Shown piece by piece: positions 25,762 to 34,426 of a DNA stretch of 64,000 bases. Position 1 is the stretch's first letter. Every line of letters starts with the position of its first letter. Origin of the DNA: Streptomyces lydicus (GTDB taxonomy: Bacteria > Actinomycetota > Actinomycetes > Streptomycetales > Streptomycetaceae). The stretch is taken from positions 5,642,001 to 5,706,000 of the forward strand of contig NZ_CP017157.1 of assembly GCF_001729485.1 (NCBI RefSeq). The letters are read 5' to 3'. Below the pieces are notes generated by a model that was given only the letters and a program-made list of their open reading frames with translations, searched no databases and had not been told where the DNA came from. Position numbers and translations under genes: made by a program.

Positions 25762-27648
25762 GTGTCCACGATGCCGGTCGGTGGGCTGGTCCCCCGCGCC
25801 ACCGACAACGCCGCGGACCTGGTCGTCCGCAACGCGAAGATCCACACCGGAGACCCGGTCCGCCCGCAGGCCGAGGCGATCGCCATCCGTGACGGTGTCA
25901 TCACGGTCGTCGGCGACGACAACGACGTCGCCTCCCACGTCGGCCCGGACACGAAGGTGGTCGACGCCGTCGGCCGCCGGATGGTTCCCGGCCTCAACGA
26001 CGCTCATCTGCATGTCATCCGTGGCGGGCTCAACTACGTACTGGAGTTGCGCTGGGACGGTGTCCCCACGCTGCGCCAGGGTCTGGCGATGCTGCGTGAG
26101 CAGGCGGCCCGTACGCCCAAGGGCCAGTGGGTGCGGGTGGTGGGCGGATGGTCGGCCGAGCAGTTCGCCGAGCGGCGGCTGCCGACCGTCGCCGAGTTGA
26201 ACGCCGCCGCGCCGGACACCCCGGTGTTCGTCCTGCACCTGTACCAGTCGGCGGTGCTCAACCGGGCGGCTCTCAAGGCCGCCGGATTCACCCGGGACAC
26301 CCCCGACCCCAAGGGCGGCCAGATCGTACGGGGCCGGGACGGTGAGCCCACGGGCATGCTGCTGGCCGCCCCCAGCGCACTCATCCTCTACTCGACCCTG
26401 GCCAAGGCCCCGGTGCTGGAGGGGGAGGACAAGAAGACCTCCACCCGTCACTTCCTGCGGGAACTGAACAGGTTCGGCCTCACGTCGGCGATCGACGCGG
26501 CCGGCGGGTTCCAGAACTTCCCCGACAACTACAGCACGGTCGTCGAACTGGCGGAGGCCGGCCAGCTTTCGCTGCGCATCGCCTATCACCTCTTCCCGCA
26601 GACCGCCGGTCAGGAAATCGACGATCTCACCCGCTGGATCGAAACGGCTCGCCCCGAGGACGGGGACGAATGGCTGCGCCTCAATGGTGCGGGCGAGAAT
26701 CTGACGTGGGCGGCGGCGGATTTCGAGAACTTCGCCGAGCCACGGCCTGAACTCGCCGCCTACGAAACGGAATTCGAGAAGGCCGTACGTCTCCTCATGG
26801 AGAACGGCTGGGGATTCCGGCTGCACGCCACCTATGACGAGACCATCCGCCGGGACCTGGCGGTGTTCGAGAAGCTCGCCGCGGAAGGGCTGTTCCCGGC
26901 CGGCAACCGGTGGCTTTTCGACCATGCGGAGACCGTCTCCGCGGACAGTCTGGACCGCATCGCCGCCCTCGGCGGCGCCCTGTCCGTGCAGAACCGGCTG
27001 TCCTTCCAGGGCGAGGCGTTCGTACGCCGCTACGGTCCCGGTGCCGCCGCGGACGCCCCGCCGATCCGGGCCATGCTGGAGCGCGGCCTGACCGTCGGCG
27101 CCGGCACCGACGCGACCCGGGTCTCCACCTACAACCCGTGGGTCGCCCTGCACTGGCTGGTCACCGGCCGCACCGTGGGCGACCTGGTCGTCCGCCCGCC
27201 GCACAACCGGGTCGACCGCCGGACCGCGCTGGCGATGTTCACCGAGGCGGGTGCCGCGCTGACCGGGGAGGAGGGCGCCAAGGGCGTCCTGCGCCCGGGC
27301 TTCCTCGGTGACCTGGCGGTCCTGTCCGAGGACTACTTCACCGTGCCCGAGCCGGACATCGCACACATCGAGTCCCTGCTGACGGTCGTCGGTGGCCGGA
27401 TCGTCTACGCGACCGCCGAGTACGAGGGCCTCGACGAGGAACTGCCACCGGTCAGCCCCGGGTGGAGCCCCGTGGCACACTTCGGCGGCTACCGGGCCAC
27501 GACCGGTACGGGCCTGTCGGGCGCACGCCAGGCCGAGCTGCTCGGCCAGGCCGTCGCCGAGTCGGAGCAGCACCGCCAGTGGCGCGCCCGACGCGGCCTG
27601 GCCCCGCAGACAGCGAGCACGTTCTTCGATCCCTGTTTCTCCCTCTGA
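25762..27648 (+). CDS. amidohydrolase family 3 (YtcJ-like) enzyme
   Basis: A 628-residue cytosolic metal hydrolase. The N-terminal sub-domain (DLVVRNAKIHTGDPVRPQAE) and the metal motif GLNDAHLHV near residue 80 are typical, followed by HLYQSAVLNRAAL, the barrel His in WLFDHAETV and AGTDATRVSTYNPW with the conserved Asp. Family members cleave exocyclic amides or related C-N bonds; the substrate is unknown. The GTG at 25762 has AGGAGG about 10 bases upstream. The extreme C-terminus (FDPCFSL) is unusual for its Cys. A hairpin directly follows the stop, so the downstream genes may have their own promoter. Confidence 0.87.
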   Translation: MSTMPVGGLVPRATDNAADLVVRNAKIHTGDPVRPQAEAIAIRDGVITVVGDDNDVASHVGPDTKVVDAVGRRMVPGLNDAHLHVIRGGLNYVLELRWDGVPTLRQGLAMLREQAARTPKGQWVRVVGGWSAEQFAERRLPTVAELNAAAPDTPVFVLHLYQSAVLNRAALKAAGFTRDTPDPKGGQIVRGRDGEPTGMLLAAPSALILYSTLAKAPVLEGEDKKTSTRHFLRELNRFGLTSAIDAAGGFQNFPDNYSTVVELAEAGQLSLRIAYHLFPQTAGQEIDDLTRWIETARPEDGDEWLRLNGAGENLTWAAADFENFAEPRPELAAYETEFEKAVRLLMENGWGFRLHATYDETIRRDLAVFEKLAAEGLFPAGNRWLFDHAETVSADSLDRIAALGGALSVQNRLSFQGEAFVRRYGPGAAADAPPIRAMLERGLTVGAGTDATRVSTYNPWVALHWLVTGRTVGDLVVRPPHNRVDRRTALAMFTEAGAALTGEEGAKGVLRPGFLGDLAVLSEDYFTVPEPDIAHIESLLTVVGGRIVYATAEYEGLDEELPPVSPGWSPVAHFGGYRATTGTGLSGARQAELLGQAVAESEQHRQWRARRGLAPQTASTFFDPCFSL

Positions 27649-27650
27649 TC

Positions 27651-27689
27651 TTCCGGGAGGGGCCCGGTCACGAGCCGCCCCTCCCGGAA
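27651..27689 (+). terminator. hairpin directly after the amidohydrolase
   Basis: Thirteen-base perfect arms (27651-27663 and 27677-27689) with a 13-base loop begin two bases after the stop codon. The position and stability fit a transcription terminator or attenuator before the isochorismatase-fold gene. Confidence 0.6.
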
Positions 27690-27776
27690 CACCACCCCAA
27701 CTCGCGCCACACCACGCGCGGTTGCGCTCAACAGCGGACATCCGTCCGCGATCGACACCCACCGGAAGGCCCACTC

Positions 27777-28439
27777 ATGGTCAACATCTCCGAGGTCACC
27801 GCGGCCCCCAGCCCGGACCTGCTCACCCCGGACAACTGCGCGGTGCTGTTCATCGACCACCAGCCGCAGATGTTCTTCGGCACCGGCAGCGGCGACCGCA
27901 CCGCCATCATCAACTCAACCGTCGGCCTGGCGAAGGCCGCCAAGACGTTCGACGTGCCGGTCGTGCTGAGCACCGTGGCCGCCGAATCCTTCTCCGGCCC
28001 GCTCCTGCCGCAGCTGGCCGAGGTCTTCCCCGACCAGAAGATCATCGACCGCACCACGATGAACGCCTGGGAGGACTCCGCCTTCGTCGAGGCGGTCAAG
28101 GCCACCGGCCGTAAGAAGCTGGTCCTGGCCGGCCTGTGGACCGAGGTCTGCATCGTCCTGCCCGCGCTCTCCGCCCTCGCCCAGGACTACGAGGTCTACG
28201 TGGTCACCGACGCCTCGGGTGGCGTCAGCCCGCAGGCCCACGAACACGCCGTCCAGCGCATGATCCAGGGCGGCGCGGTCCCGGTCACCTGGGTGCAGGT
28301 CCTCCTCGAACTGCAGCGTGACTGGGCCCGCGGCGAGACCTACCTGTCGGTCATGGACGTGGTGAAGGAGCACGCCGGTGCCTACGGCCTCGGCGTGGTC
28401 TACGCGCAGGCCGTCATCGGGGCGCACGCCGCCGGCTGA
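27777..28439 (+). CDS. isochorismatase-fold cysteine hydrolase
   Basis: A 220-residue hydrolase of the YcaC-like branch. The catalytic Asp27 lies in VLFIDHQPQMFFG, a Lys is expected in the middle segment, and the nucleophile Cys125 is in LAGLWTEVCIVLPALSAL; the cis-peptide region VVTDASGGVSP follows. These enzymes cleave amides or vinyl ethers. The ATG at 27777 gives MVNISEVTAAPSPDLL, and the longer open frame upstream overlaps the amidohydrolase and is rejected. Neighbours DoxX and DUF1275 follow closely on the same strand. Substrate unknown. Confidence 0.87.
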   Translation: MVNISEVTAAPSPDLLTPDNCAVLFIDHQPQMFFGTGSGDRTAIINSTVGLAKAAKTFDVPVVLSTVAAESFSGPLLPQLAEVFPDQKIIDRTTMNAWEDSAFVEAVKATGRKKLVLAGLWTEVCIVLPALSALAQDYEVYVVTDASGGVSPQAHEHAVQRMIQGGAVPVTWVQVLLELQRDWARGETYLSVMDVVKEHAGAYGLGVVYAQAVIGAHAAG

Positions 28440-28494
28440 TCCCCGCTCCTTCACAGCGCAGTCAAGGACTGAGTCAGGAACAGGCAAGGAAGAG

Positions 28495-29019
28495 ATGAAC
28501 GCTGGACTGCTGGTCCTCCGGGTGGTGACGGGACTTCTCATCGCCGGCCACGGAGTTCAGAAGGTGAGTTTCCGGCTCGGAGGCCACGGCTTGGCAGGCG
28601 GCACCGAGGAGTTCCGCCACGACGGGTTCCGCGGCGGTCGGCTGACCGCGATCGTCGCGGGTGCCGGTCAGATCGGTGCCGGCCTGTTCCTGACCGCCGG
28701 ACTGCTCACCCCCCTGGCCGCGATGGCCGCCATGGGTGTGATGACGGTCGCGGGCACCGTCAAATGGCCCAAGGGCCTGTGGGTGCAGAACGACGGCTAC
28801 GAATACCCGATGGTCCTCGTCGTCGTCTCCGCGGCGCTGGCCCTGACCGGGCCCGGCCGGTGGTCGCTCGACCAGGCGCTGGGCGTCACACCCTGGCCGC
28901 TGTGGGTCGTCCTCCCCGCGATCGTGCTCGGCCCGATGAGCGGACTGCTCACCCGCGTGGTGCTGCACCACCCGCCCACCGCAACGGAAAGGAAGCATCA
29001 TGCGCAGGCTGCTGAGTGA
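28495..29019 (+). CDS. DoxX family membrane protein
   Basis: A 174-residue inner-membrane protein with four hydrophobic segments. The DoxX hallmarks are LRVVTGLLIAGHGVQKV at the N-terminus with the conserved GHG, then GAGQIGAGLFLTAGLLTPLAA and the second half MVLVVVSAALALTGPGRWSLDQAL. DoxX-like proteins are linked to thiol redox and membrane oxidoreductase complexes, but the function of this member is unknown. AAGGAAGAG precedes the ATG at 28495. Its end overlaps the next gene by 20 bases, so they are coupled. Confidence 0.87.
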   Translation: MNAGLLVLRVVTGLLIAGHGVQKVSFRLGGHGLAGGTEEFRHDGFRGGRLTAIVAGAGQIGAGLFLTAGLLTPLAAMAAMGVMTVAGTVKWPKGLWVQNDGYEYPMVLVVVSAALALTGPGRWSLDQALGVTPWPLWVVLPAIVLGPMSGLLTRVVLHHPPTATERKHHAQAAE

Positions 29020-29737
29020 CGCGATACGCACGCTCGCACCGCAAGGACAGGACCGCCACGGCCCGCTGCCCCTCCTGATGCTGACGCTGACGGTGGTCAC
29101 CGGTCTGATCGACGCGGTGAGCTATCTGGGGCTCGGGCACGTCTTCGTCGCCAACATGACCGGCAACGTGGTGTTCCTGGGGTTCGCTCTGGTGGGTGCC
29201 GCGAACCTGTCCGTGCTCGCCTCGCTGGTCGCGCTGGCGGCGTTCCTCGTCGGCGCGCTCGCCGGGGGCAGGCTCGGCACCCGGTTCGCGGACCACCGCG
29301 GAAACCTGCTGAGGACGGCCACCGCCGTGCAGACGGTGCTGATCGCCGTCACCGTGGCTGCCGCCGCGGTCACCGACGGCCCGGTCACCACGGGTGTCCG
29401 GTACACACTGATCGTGTTCCTCGGGCTCGGCATGGGCCTGCAGAACGCCGTCGCCCGGCGCCTCGGCGTCCCGGACCTCACCACGACCGTACTGACCCTG
29501 ACCCTGACGGGGCTGGCCGCGGACTCCACTCCGGCCGGTGGCGCGGCGCCGCGACCCGGCCGCCGGATCCTGTCCGTGCTGGCGATGTTCCTCGGCGCCT
29601 TCGTCGGGGCCCAACTGGTCCTGCACGGCCACCTCGTGCTCACCCTGGGCCTGGCCCTGGTGCTCCTCGCCCTCACCTCCGTGATCACCCACCGCCTCGC
29701 GGCCGGCAACCCCGCCTGGACGAAGTCACCGTCCTGA
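29000..29737 (+). CDS. DUF1275 (YoaK-like) membrane protein
   Basis: A 245-residue protein with six predicted membrane segments. The family motif TGLIDAVSYLGLGHVFVANMTGNVVFLGF is near residues 34-62 and the second conserved block is GLGMGLQNAVARRLGVPDLTTTVLTLTLTGL. Function is unknown. It begins inside the DoxX gene (AAAGGAAGC upstream of the ATG), and its transcript probably ends at the long inverted repeat at 29769-29817. Confidence 0.88.
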   Translation: MRRLLSDAIRTLAPQGQDRHGPLPLLMLTLTVVTGLIDAVSYLGLGHVFVANMTGNVVFLGFALVGAANLSVLASLVALAAFLVGALAGGRLGTRFADHRGNLLRTATAVQTVLIAVTVAAAAVTDGPVTTGVRYTLIVFLGLGMGLQNAVARRLGVPDLTTTVLTLTLTGLAADSTPAGGAAPRPGRRILSVLAMFLGAFVGAQLVLHGHLVLTLGLALVLLALTSVITHRLAAGNPAWTKSPS

Positions 29738-29768
29738 GACCGGGCCCGCTCGCCCCACGGGGTGCACC

Positions 29769-29817
29769 GGATACGCCTGAGCCCCCTGATTCTGATTCAG
29801 GGGGCTCAGGCGTATCC
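29769..29817 (+). terminator. exceptionally long perfect hairpin terminator
   Basis: Two perfectly complementary 21-base arms (29769-29789 and 29797-29817) flank a 7-base loop, 31 bases after the DUF1275 stop. Even for GC-rich Streptomyces DNA this is a very stable hairpin. It lies about 120 bases before the next gene and should insulate it. Confidence 0.75.
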
Positions 29818-29939
29818 CGGACGTTGGATCGTGCCCGGACGGTCAAGGACCGGAGCGCTCCGAGAAAACCCGATGCCGCGCTCGCTGCCTACATTCCCTT
29901 CGGTTCATTCCCGACGGACCCGACGGAAGGGCACGGAAG

Positions 29940-30872
29940 ATGAAGAAGCGCAACGCAATGGTGCGGTTGCTGCCGGCGTTATTGCTGGTGGTGGGGGTGG
30001 GGGGATTCGCGGCTCCGTCGTCGGCCCAGAGCCGGCACACCCCTGCCCGGATCCCGGCCACGACCACCGCGGTCGGACCGCAGTACGACACCACGCACGT
30101 CTATGTCACCCCGGGCGCGATGGATGCGTTCGTCACCTGCTGGCAGGCGACCTTCGGCGGAACCCACACGACCAAGGTGGTCACACAGGTCACGCCGACG
30201 CCCAGTACGACCGTGTCGGAGTTGGTTCTCTCACCTGTCGGCACACTGTCCGTCTTCGACTTCCGGACGCCGGTCCCCTACCCGTTCGGTGCCGAACGCA
30301 CCGGCTGGCTCATGAGCGACTTCGACAAGGGCGTCCGGCTGGCCCGGGCGAGCGGGGCGGACGTCGTCGTCGCGCCCTTCGACGACCCCATCGGCAAGGA
30401 CGCGGTCGTCCAGTTCCCGGGCGGCGTCAACGCCCAGCTGTACTGGCACACCAAGGCTCCGTCCTACGCGCCGTTGGAGACCGTGCCGGACAACCGCATC
30501 TACCTGACGAGGGACTCGGCGAGTGAGTTCCTCACGTCGTACCTGCGCTTCACCGGTGGCCGGATCGTCTCGGACGACCGGGCCGCCGAGGGTGGTCAGA
30601 TCGGTGTGCCCGACGGGACGTACCGCCGCATCGCCATCAGCTCCCCCTTCGGCAACACCGTGGTCAGCGTGACCGATGGGCATCTGCCGTACCCGTTCGG
30701 GCGGGAGACCACCGGCTACGCGGTGAAGGACCTCACCTCGACCCTGCGCAAGGCTGAGGCCGCGGGCGCGAAGGCGCTCCGGGGGCCGTACACCTCCGAG
30801 GGGCGCACCAGCGCGATGGTGCGGTTCCCCGGCGGCTACGTGGCCGAACTCCACCAGGGCGACGCCCGCTGA
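29940..30872 (+). CDS. exported VOC (glyoxalase-fold) protein with a TTA codon
   Basis: A 310-residue secreted protein. The signal peptide has basic residues, the core LLPALLLVVGVGGFAAPSSAQS and a cleavage area near residue 30. The mature part is built from two related VOC-type halves: THVYVTPGAMDAFVTCWQATFGG and IYLTRDSASEFLTSYLRFTGGR each start a half, and FPGGVNAQLYWH and FPGGYVAELHQG each end one. VOC proteins bind metals or small molecules; an exported one is less common. Codon 14 (29979-29981) is TTA, read by the bldA tRNA, the only TTA I found in a real gene here. AAGGG lies 8 bases before the ATG. Confidence 0.8.
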   Translation: MKKRNAMVRLLPALLLVVGVGGFAAPSSAQSRHTPARIPATTTAVGPQYDTTHVYVTPGAMDAFVTCWQATFGGTHTTKVVTQVTPTPSTTVSELVLSPVGTLSVFDFRTPVPYPFGAERTGWLMSDFDKGVRLARASGADVVVAPFDDPIGKDAVVQFPGGVNAQLYWHTKAPSYAPLETVPDNRIYLTRDSASEFLTSYLRFTGGRIVSDDRAAEGGQIGVPDGTYRRIAISSPFGNTVVSVTDGHLPYPFGRETTGYAVKDLTSTLRKAEAAGAKALRGPYTSEGRTSAMVRFPGGYVAELHQGDAR

Positions 30873-30914
30873 TCCTCCGTAGCAGCCACCGCACGGCCGG
30901 CCGTGCGGGCAGGG

Positions 30915-30962
30915 GCCGTCGCCCCGGGCAAGGACGTCGTGGTCCTCGCCCGGGGCGACGGC
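30915..30962. terminator. bidirectional hairpin between VOC gene and cydC
   Basis: Fifteen-base perfect arms (30915-30929 and 30948-30962) enclose an 18-base loop that itself can pair aggac with gtcct, extending the stem. The element lies between convergent genes and should terminate both. Confidence 0.7.
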
Positions 30963-30995
30963 ATTCCCGCGCAGCGCATCGCTCTCTGCGCCCGG

Positions 30996-32660
30996 CTACT
31001 CAGCGATTGCCGCACGGGAAGTGGGCTTCAGCCGCAGGACGCGGGAGGCGGCGAAGGGCAGGAGGTCGTCGTGCCGGTCCGGTAGGGCGATCACCAGGGC
31101 GCTGTCCGGCAGGGCGCGCCGCACGCCCGTCAGCATCCGCGTCGCCGTACGGTCGTCGAGGCCGGCCGTCGGTTCGTCGAGCAGAAGGACCGCGGGTGTC
31201 CGCAGGACCGCTCTCGCGATCACCAGGCGGCGTCGCTGGCCCTGCGAGAGAGCACTGCCCAACGGGCCCGTCGGAGTGTCGAGGGGCAACTGCTCCAACG
31301 CCGCGGCCTCCAGGGCCGCCCGGAGTGTGGCGTCGTCCGCGCCCGGGGCGGATTGCCGGAGGTTCTCGGCGAGGGTCGCGTCGGCGATCCAGTCCTCCGC
31401 TTCGACGAGGGTGAGCGAATCGGCGATCGCACGGGCGGGCAGGGACTCGACGGGTACGCCGTCGAGCAGCACCGACCGGGGAACAGCGGGGGAGATCCGT
31501 CCCGCCAGCGTCTCCAACAGGGTGCTCTTCCCACTGCCGTTGGGCCCGGTGACCAGGACGACGCTGCCGGGCTCGATCACCGCGGACCACCGGGTGCGGT
31601 AGGCGCCGACACCGACAGGCACGTGGCGGGCCACCAGGGCCCGTGCCGCGCCTGCCGGCGACGCCCTCGGCGGGGACGCGGTCGACAGCTCACCCGGGAG
31701 GGCCCGGTTCGCGAGCTCCGTCAGCCGGTGGGCGGCGTCGGCGGCCAGGCCGTGGTCGCGGAGCACCTGAGGGAGCGTCTCCACCAGCTCGTACGCGGCC
31801 GCGACCAGCAGCACCTCGCCGATGGCCTCGGCAGCCGGCTGGGCGAAGACCGGACCGGACAGCGCCAGGACCAGGACCGCCGTCTGGCCGGCCACGGCCA
31901 ACAGCCGCAGCAGCAGCCGGGATCGGCGCATCATCGTCTCAGCCGCGGCCTCGGCCCGCCGGGCCCTGCCGACCGCGTCCGCGACCTGCTCGCGGACCGG
32001 ATCGACCGCGTCCAGGCAGCGCAGTTCCCACCACGCGGAGCGCGCGCTGAGCAGCGTGGCGCGTGCGGTGGCCCACGCTTCCGCGGCCGTCCGCTGATGG
32101 CCGCGGGTCCGCCGCTCGGCGGTCACTGCCGTGGCCACGGAGAGCGCGAGCAGCAGCAGTTCCGCCGCGCCGGACGGCGGACTCGCCACCGTCAGCAGGG
32201 TGACGACGACGGCGGCGGTCAGGCCGATCCCTGCCAGCGGCGGGACGACCTGGCCGGCCATCCCGCCCGCCGCGCCGACGTCGCTGGTGAGCCGGGCCAT
32301 CAGGGCGCCGTCACGGTGGTTGCGCAGTTCGCGGGCCGGCACGGTGGTCGCGGCGCGGACCAGGCGTGAGCGCAGCGAGACGGTCGCGCCGAGCAGGGCG
32401 CCATGGCTGACCAGGCGCTCCGAGTAGCGCAGACCGGTGCGGCCCAGGGCGAGGGCGCGGACCGTTCCCGAGGGATACATCCAGGACCAGGTGGTGTTCG
32501 CCTGTGCGGTGACCACCGCGCAGGAGGTCAGGAACCAGCCGGACACCCCCAGCAGGCCGGCGGCACACAGTTCGGCGGTCCCGGCGAGCACCGCTGCGAT
32601 CAGCAGGTCGCGGCGTGCCCGGTGGTCCGCCGCCGTCCACAGCAGCCTGAACGCGGTCAC
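30996..32660 (-). CDS. cydC: cytochrome bd assembly ABC transporter subunit CydC
   Basis: A 554-residue half-transporter with an N-terminal membrane domain of about six segments (GTAELCAAGLLGVSGWFLTS onward) and a C-terminal ATPase. Walker A is GPNGSGKST near 371-379, the signature LSQGQRRRLVIARAVL and Walker B VLLLDEPTAGLDD. With CydD it exports thiols (cysteine/glutathione in E. coli) needed to assemble cytochrome bd. The GTG start at 32660 overlaps the cydD stop by four bases (GTGA). Last gene of the cyd operon. Confidence 0.88.
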   Translation of the reverse strand: MTAFRLLWTAADHRARRDLLIAAVLAGTAELCAAGLLGVSGWFLTSCAVVTAQANTTWSWMYPSGTVRALALGRTGLRYSERLVSHGALLGATVSLRSRLVRAATTVPARELRNHRDGALMARLTSDVGAAGGMAGQVVPPLAGIGLTAAVVVTLLTVASPPSGAAELLLLALSVATAVTAERRTRGHQRTAAEAWATARATLLSARSAWWELRCLDAVDPVREQVADAVGRARRAEAAAETMMRRSRLLLRLLAVAGQTAVLVLALSGPVFAQPAAEAIGEVLLVAAAYELVETLPQVLRDHGLAADAAHRLTELANRALPGELSTASPPRASPAGAARALVARHVPVGVGAYRTRWSAVIEPGSVVLVTGPNGSGKSTLLETLAGRISPAVPRSVLLDGVPVESLPARAIADSLTLVEAEDWIADATLAENLRQSAPGADDATLRAALEAAALEQLPLDTPTGPLGSALSQGQRRRLVIARAVLRTPAVLLLDEPTAGLDDRTATRMLTGVRRALPDSALVIALPDRHDDLLPFAASRVLRLKPTSRAAIAE

Positions 32661-34426
32661 AGTGTCTCCCTCGTCCGGGACACCCGTCCCTGTTCCAGCC
32701 GCACGATGTCGTCGGCGATGCCGAGCAGTGCCGGGCTGTGTGTCGTGAGCAGCACGGTGCGACGGCGCGCGAGCGTCCGGATGGCGCCGATGACACGGGC
32801 CTCGCCGTCCGGGTCGAGATGGGCGGTGGGTTCGTCCAGGCACAGCAGCGGTGCGTCGTGGAGCAGAGCCCGGACCAGCACCAACTGCTGCATCTGCCCG
32901 GAGGACAGCCCCCAGCCGCGCTCCACGACCGGCGTCGTCAACCCCTGGGGAAGTGCGGCGAGCAGGTCCTCGAAGCCCAGTGCCGTGAACGCCGCGGCCA
33001 GTTGTACGTCGTCGGCGTCGCGCCGGGCCAGCAGCAGGTTGTCCCGTAGCGTGCCGGGGAGGAGGTGGGAGGGCTGTCCGACCCATGTCGTCATGGCCGG
33101 CGAGGCTTGCCGGGTCGCGGAGCCGATGGTGTGCAGGCACTGCCCGCGGTCCGGTTCGCGCAGACCTGCCGCCACGGAGAGCAGGGTTGTCTTTCCGGCG
33201 CCGCTGGGGCCGCTGAGGGCCACGATCGAACCCGGCCGCACGGTCAGGGTGACCTCGTCCAGGGCCGCGTCGTCGCGACCCCGGTACCGAACGCCTACCT
33301 CCTTCAGGGTCACACCGGCCGGGCCCGGCCCGCTCGGACGACGCACGGTGGGCACCCGCGTCGGGAGACAGTCGGTCGGTGCGACCGGGACCCTGCCGAT
33401 GATCTCCGAGATCAGCTCGGCCGCCGCGGATGCCTCGGCACGGGCGTGGTAGCCACGGGCGAGCTCCCGGGCAGGGGCGAAGTACGCCGGGGTCAGGACG
33501 AGCACGAACAGCGCGGTGCCCAGGCTCATGGTGGACGGGACCACCGGCAGGTCGAGGTAGCCGAGCAGGGCGAGTCCGCAGTACGTGGCGACGACGGCCA
33601 TGGCCACGGTGATGAGGAGCTCGATCCAGGCGGTCGAGAGGAAGGCCACCCGCAGTACGGTCCGGGTGCGCCTGGCCAGTTCCCGGTCGACCGCCTCGGT
33701 CGCGCGTACCGCTTCCTCACCGGCTCCGAGGCCGACGAGCGTGGGCAGTCCGCGCAGTTGGTCCAGCAGCTGGGTGCTCAGCTTCCGGGTGGCGGTGAGC
33801 TGGGCGTGCACCGCGGCGCGCGTGCCCAGGCCGATCACTTTCAGGTTGAACGGCAGCAGCGGTGTCGCCAGCACGAGCAGCAGAGCGACGGCCCAACTCC
33901 CCACCAGGATGGCGGCCAGCACGATGCCGCTGCCCAGCAGCATCGCCCGCCGGGCAGGAACGTACGTCGTCAGCCACGGGGTCAATCGGCCCACCTCGCC
34001 GTCGAGGGCCTCACCGAGAGCGGCGTCCGACACCTCTTCCAAGGGCGTGGCCGCCGCGGGGAGCGCGGCCAGGAGCAGGCGGGTGCGCAGGTGGTCCTGG
34101 ACGGCGGCCGCGCCGTCGTCCGCGGTCCGGTCGGCCGCCGCGAGCAGGACTGCGCGCAGCAGCAACCCGGCGGCGACCAGGGCCGCACCGGAGAGCACCG
34201 TGGCCAGGGCTGCGCCCCCGTGGGGGGACCGCAGTGCGGCCTCGGCCGCCCGGCCCAGCCCCGCCGCCCACATCACATGGCCCGCGGCCGCCAGCCCGCG
34301 CAGGGTGCCGGCTCGCCGGAATGCGGGTTCGCCGACCGCCGCCCATTGGGTGAGCAGTCCCGCCGCCCGCTGCTGACCTTCGTCGTCCCGGCCGAGCCGG
34401 GCGAGGTGGTCGGGGCTTTCGTTCAC
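32657..34426 (-). CDS. cydD: cytochrome bd assembly ABC transporter subunit CydD
   Basis: A 589-residue half-transporter. The membrane domain is followed by an ATPase with SGPSGAGKTTLL near 403-412, the signature GLSSGQMQQLVLVRAL and LLCLDEPTAHLD. The GTG at 34426 overlaps the cydB stop (GTGA). CydD and CydC are separate polypeptides here; in S. coelicolor, as I recall, they are one fused CydCD protein. The heterodimer probably supports haem d loading or redox balance outside the cytoplasmic membrane. Confidence 0.88.
   Translation of the reverse strand: MNESPDHLARLGRDDEGQQRAAGLLTQWAAVGEPAFRRAGTLRGLAAAGHVMWAAGLGRAAEAALRSPHGGAALATVLSGAALVAAGLLLRAVLLAAADRTADDGAAAVQDHLRTRLLLAALPAAATPLEEVSDAALGEALDGEVGRLTPWLTTYVPARRAMLLGSGIVLAAILVGSWAVALLLVLATPLLPFNLKVIGLGTRAAVHAQLTATRKLSTQLLDQLRGLPTLVGLGAGEEAVRATEAVDRELARRTRTVLRVAFLSTAWIELLITVAMAVVATYCGLALLGYLDLPVVPSTMSLGTALFVLVLTPAYFAPARELARGYHARAEASAAAELISEIIGRVPVAPTDCLPTRVPTVRRPSGPGPAGVTLKEVGVRYRGRDDAALDEVTLTVRPGSIVALSGPSGAGKTTLLSVAAGLREPDRGQCLHTIGSATRQASPAMTTWVGQPSHLLPGTLRDNLLLARRDADDVQLAAAFTALGFEDLLAALPQGLTTPVVERGWGLSSGQMQQLVLVRALLHDAPLLCLDEPTAHLDPDGEARVIGAIRTLARRRTVLLTTHSPALLGIADDIVRLEQGRVSRTRETL

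Noticed and set aside
25504..27774. A 756-codon minus-strand open frame
   Set aside because: It is antisense to the amidohydrolase and has no family features.
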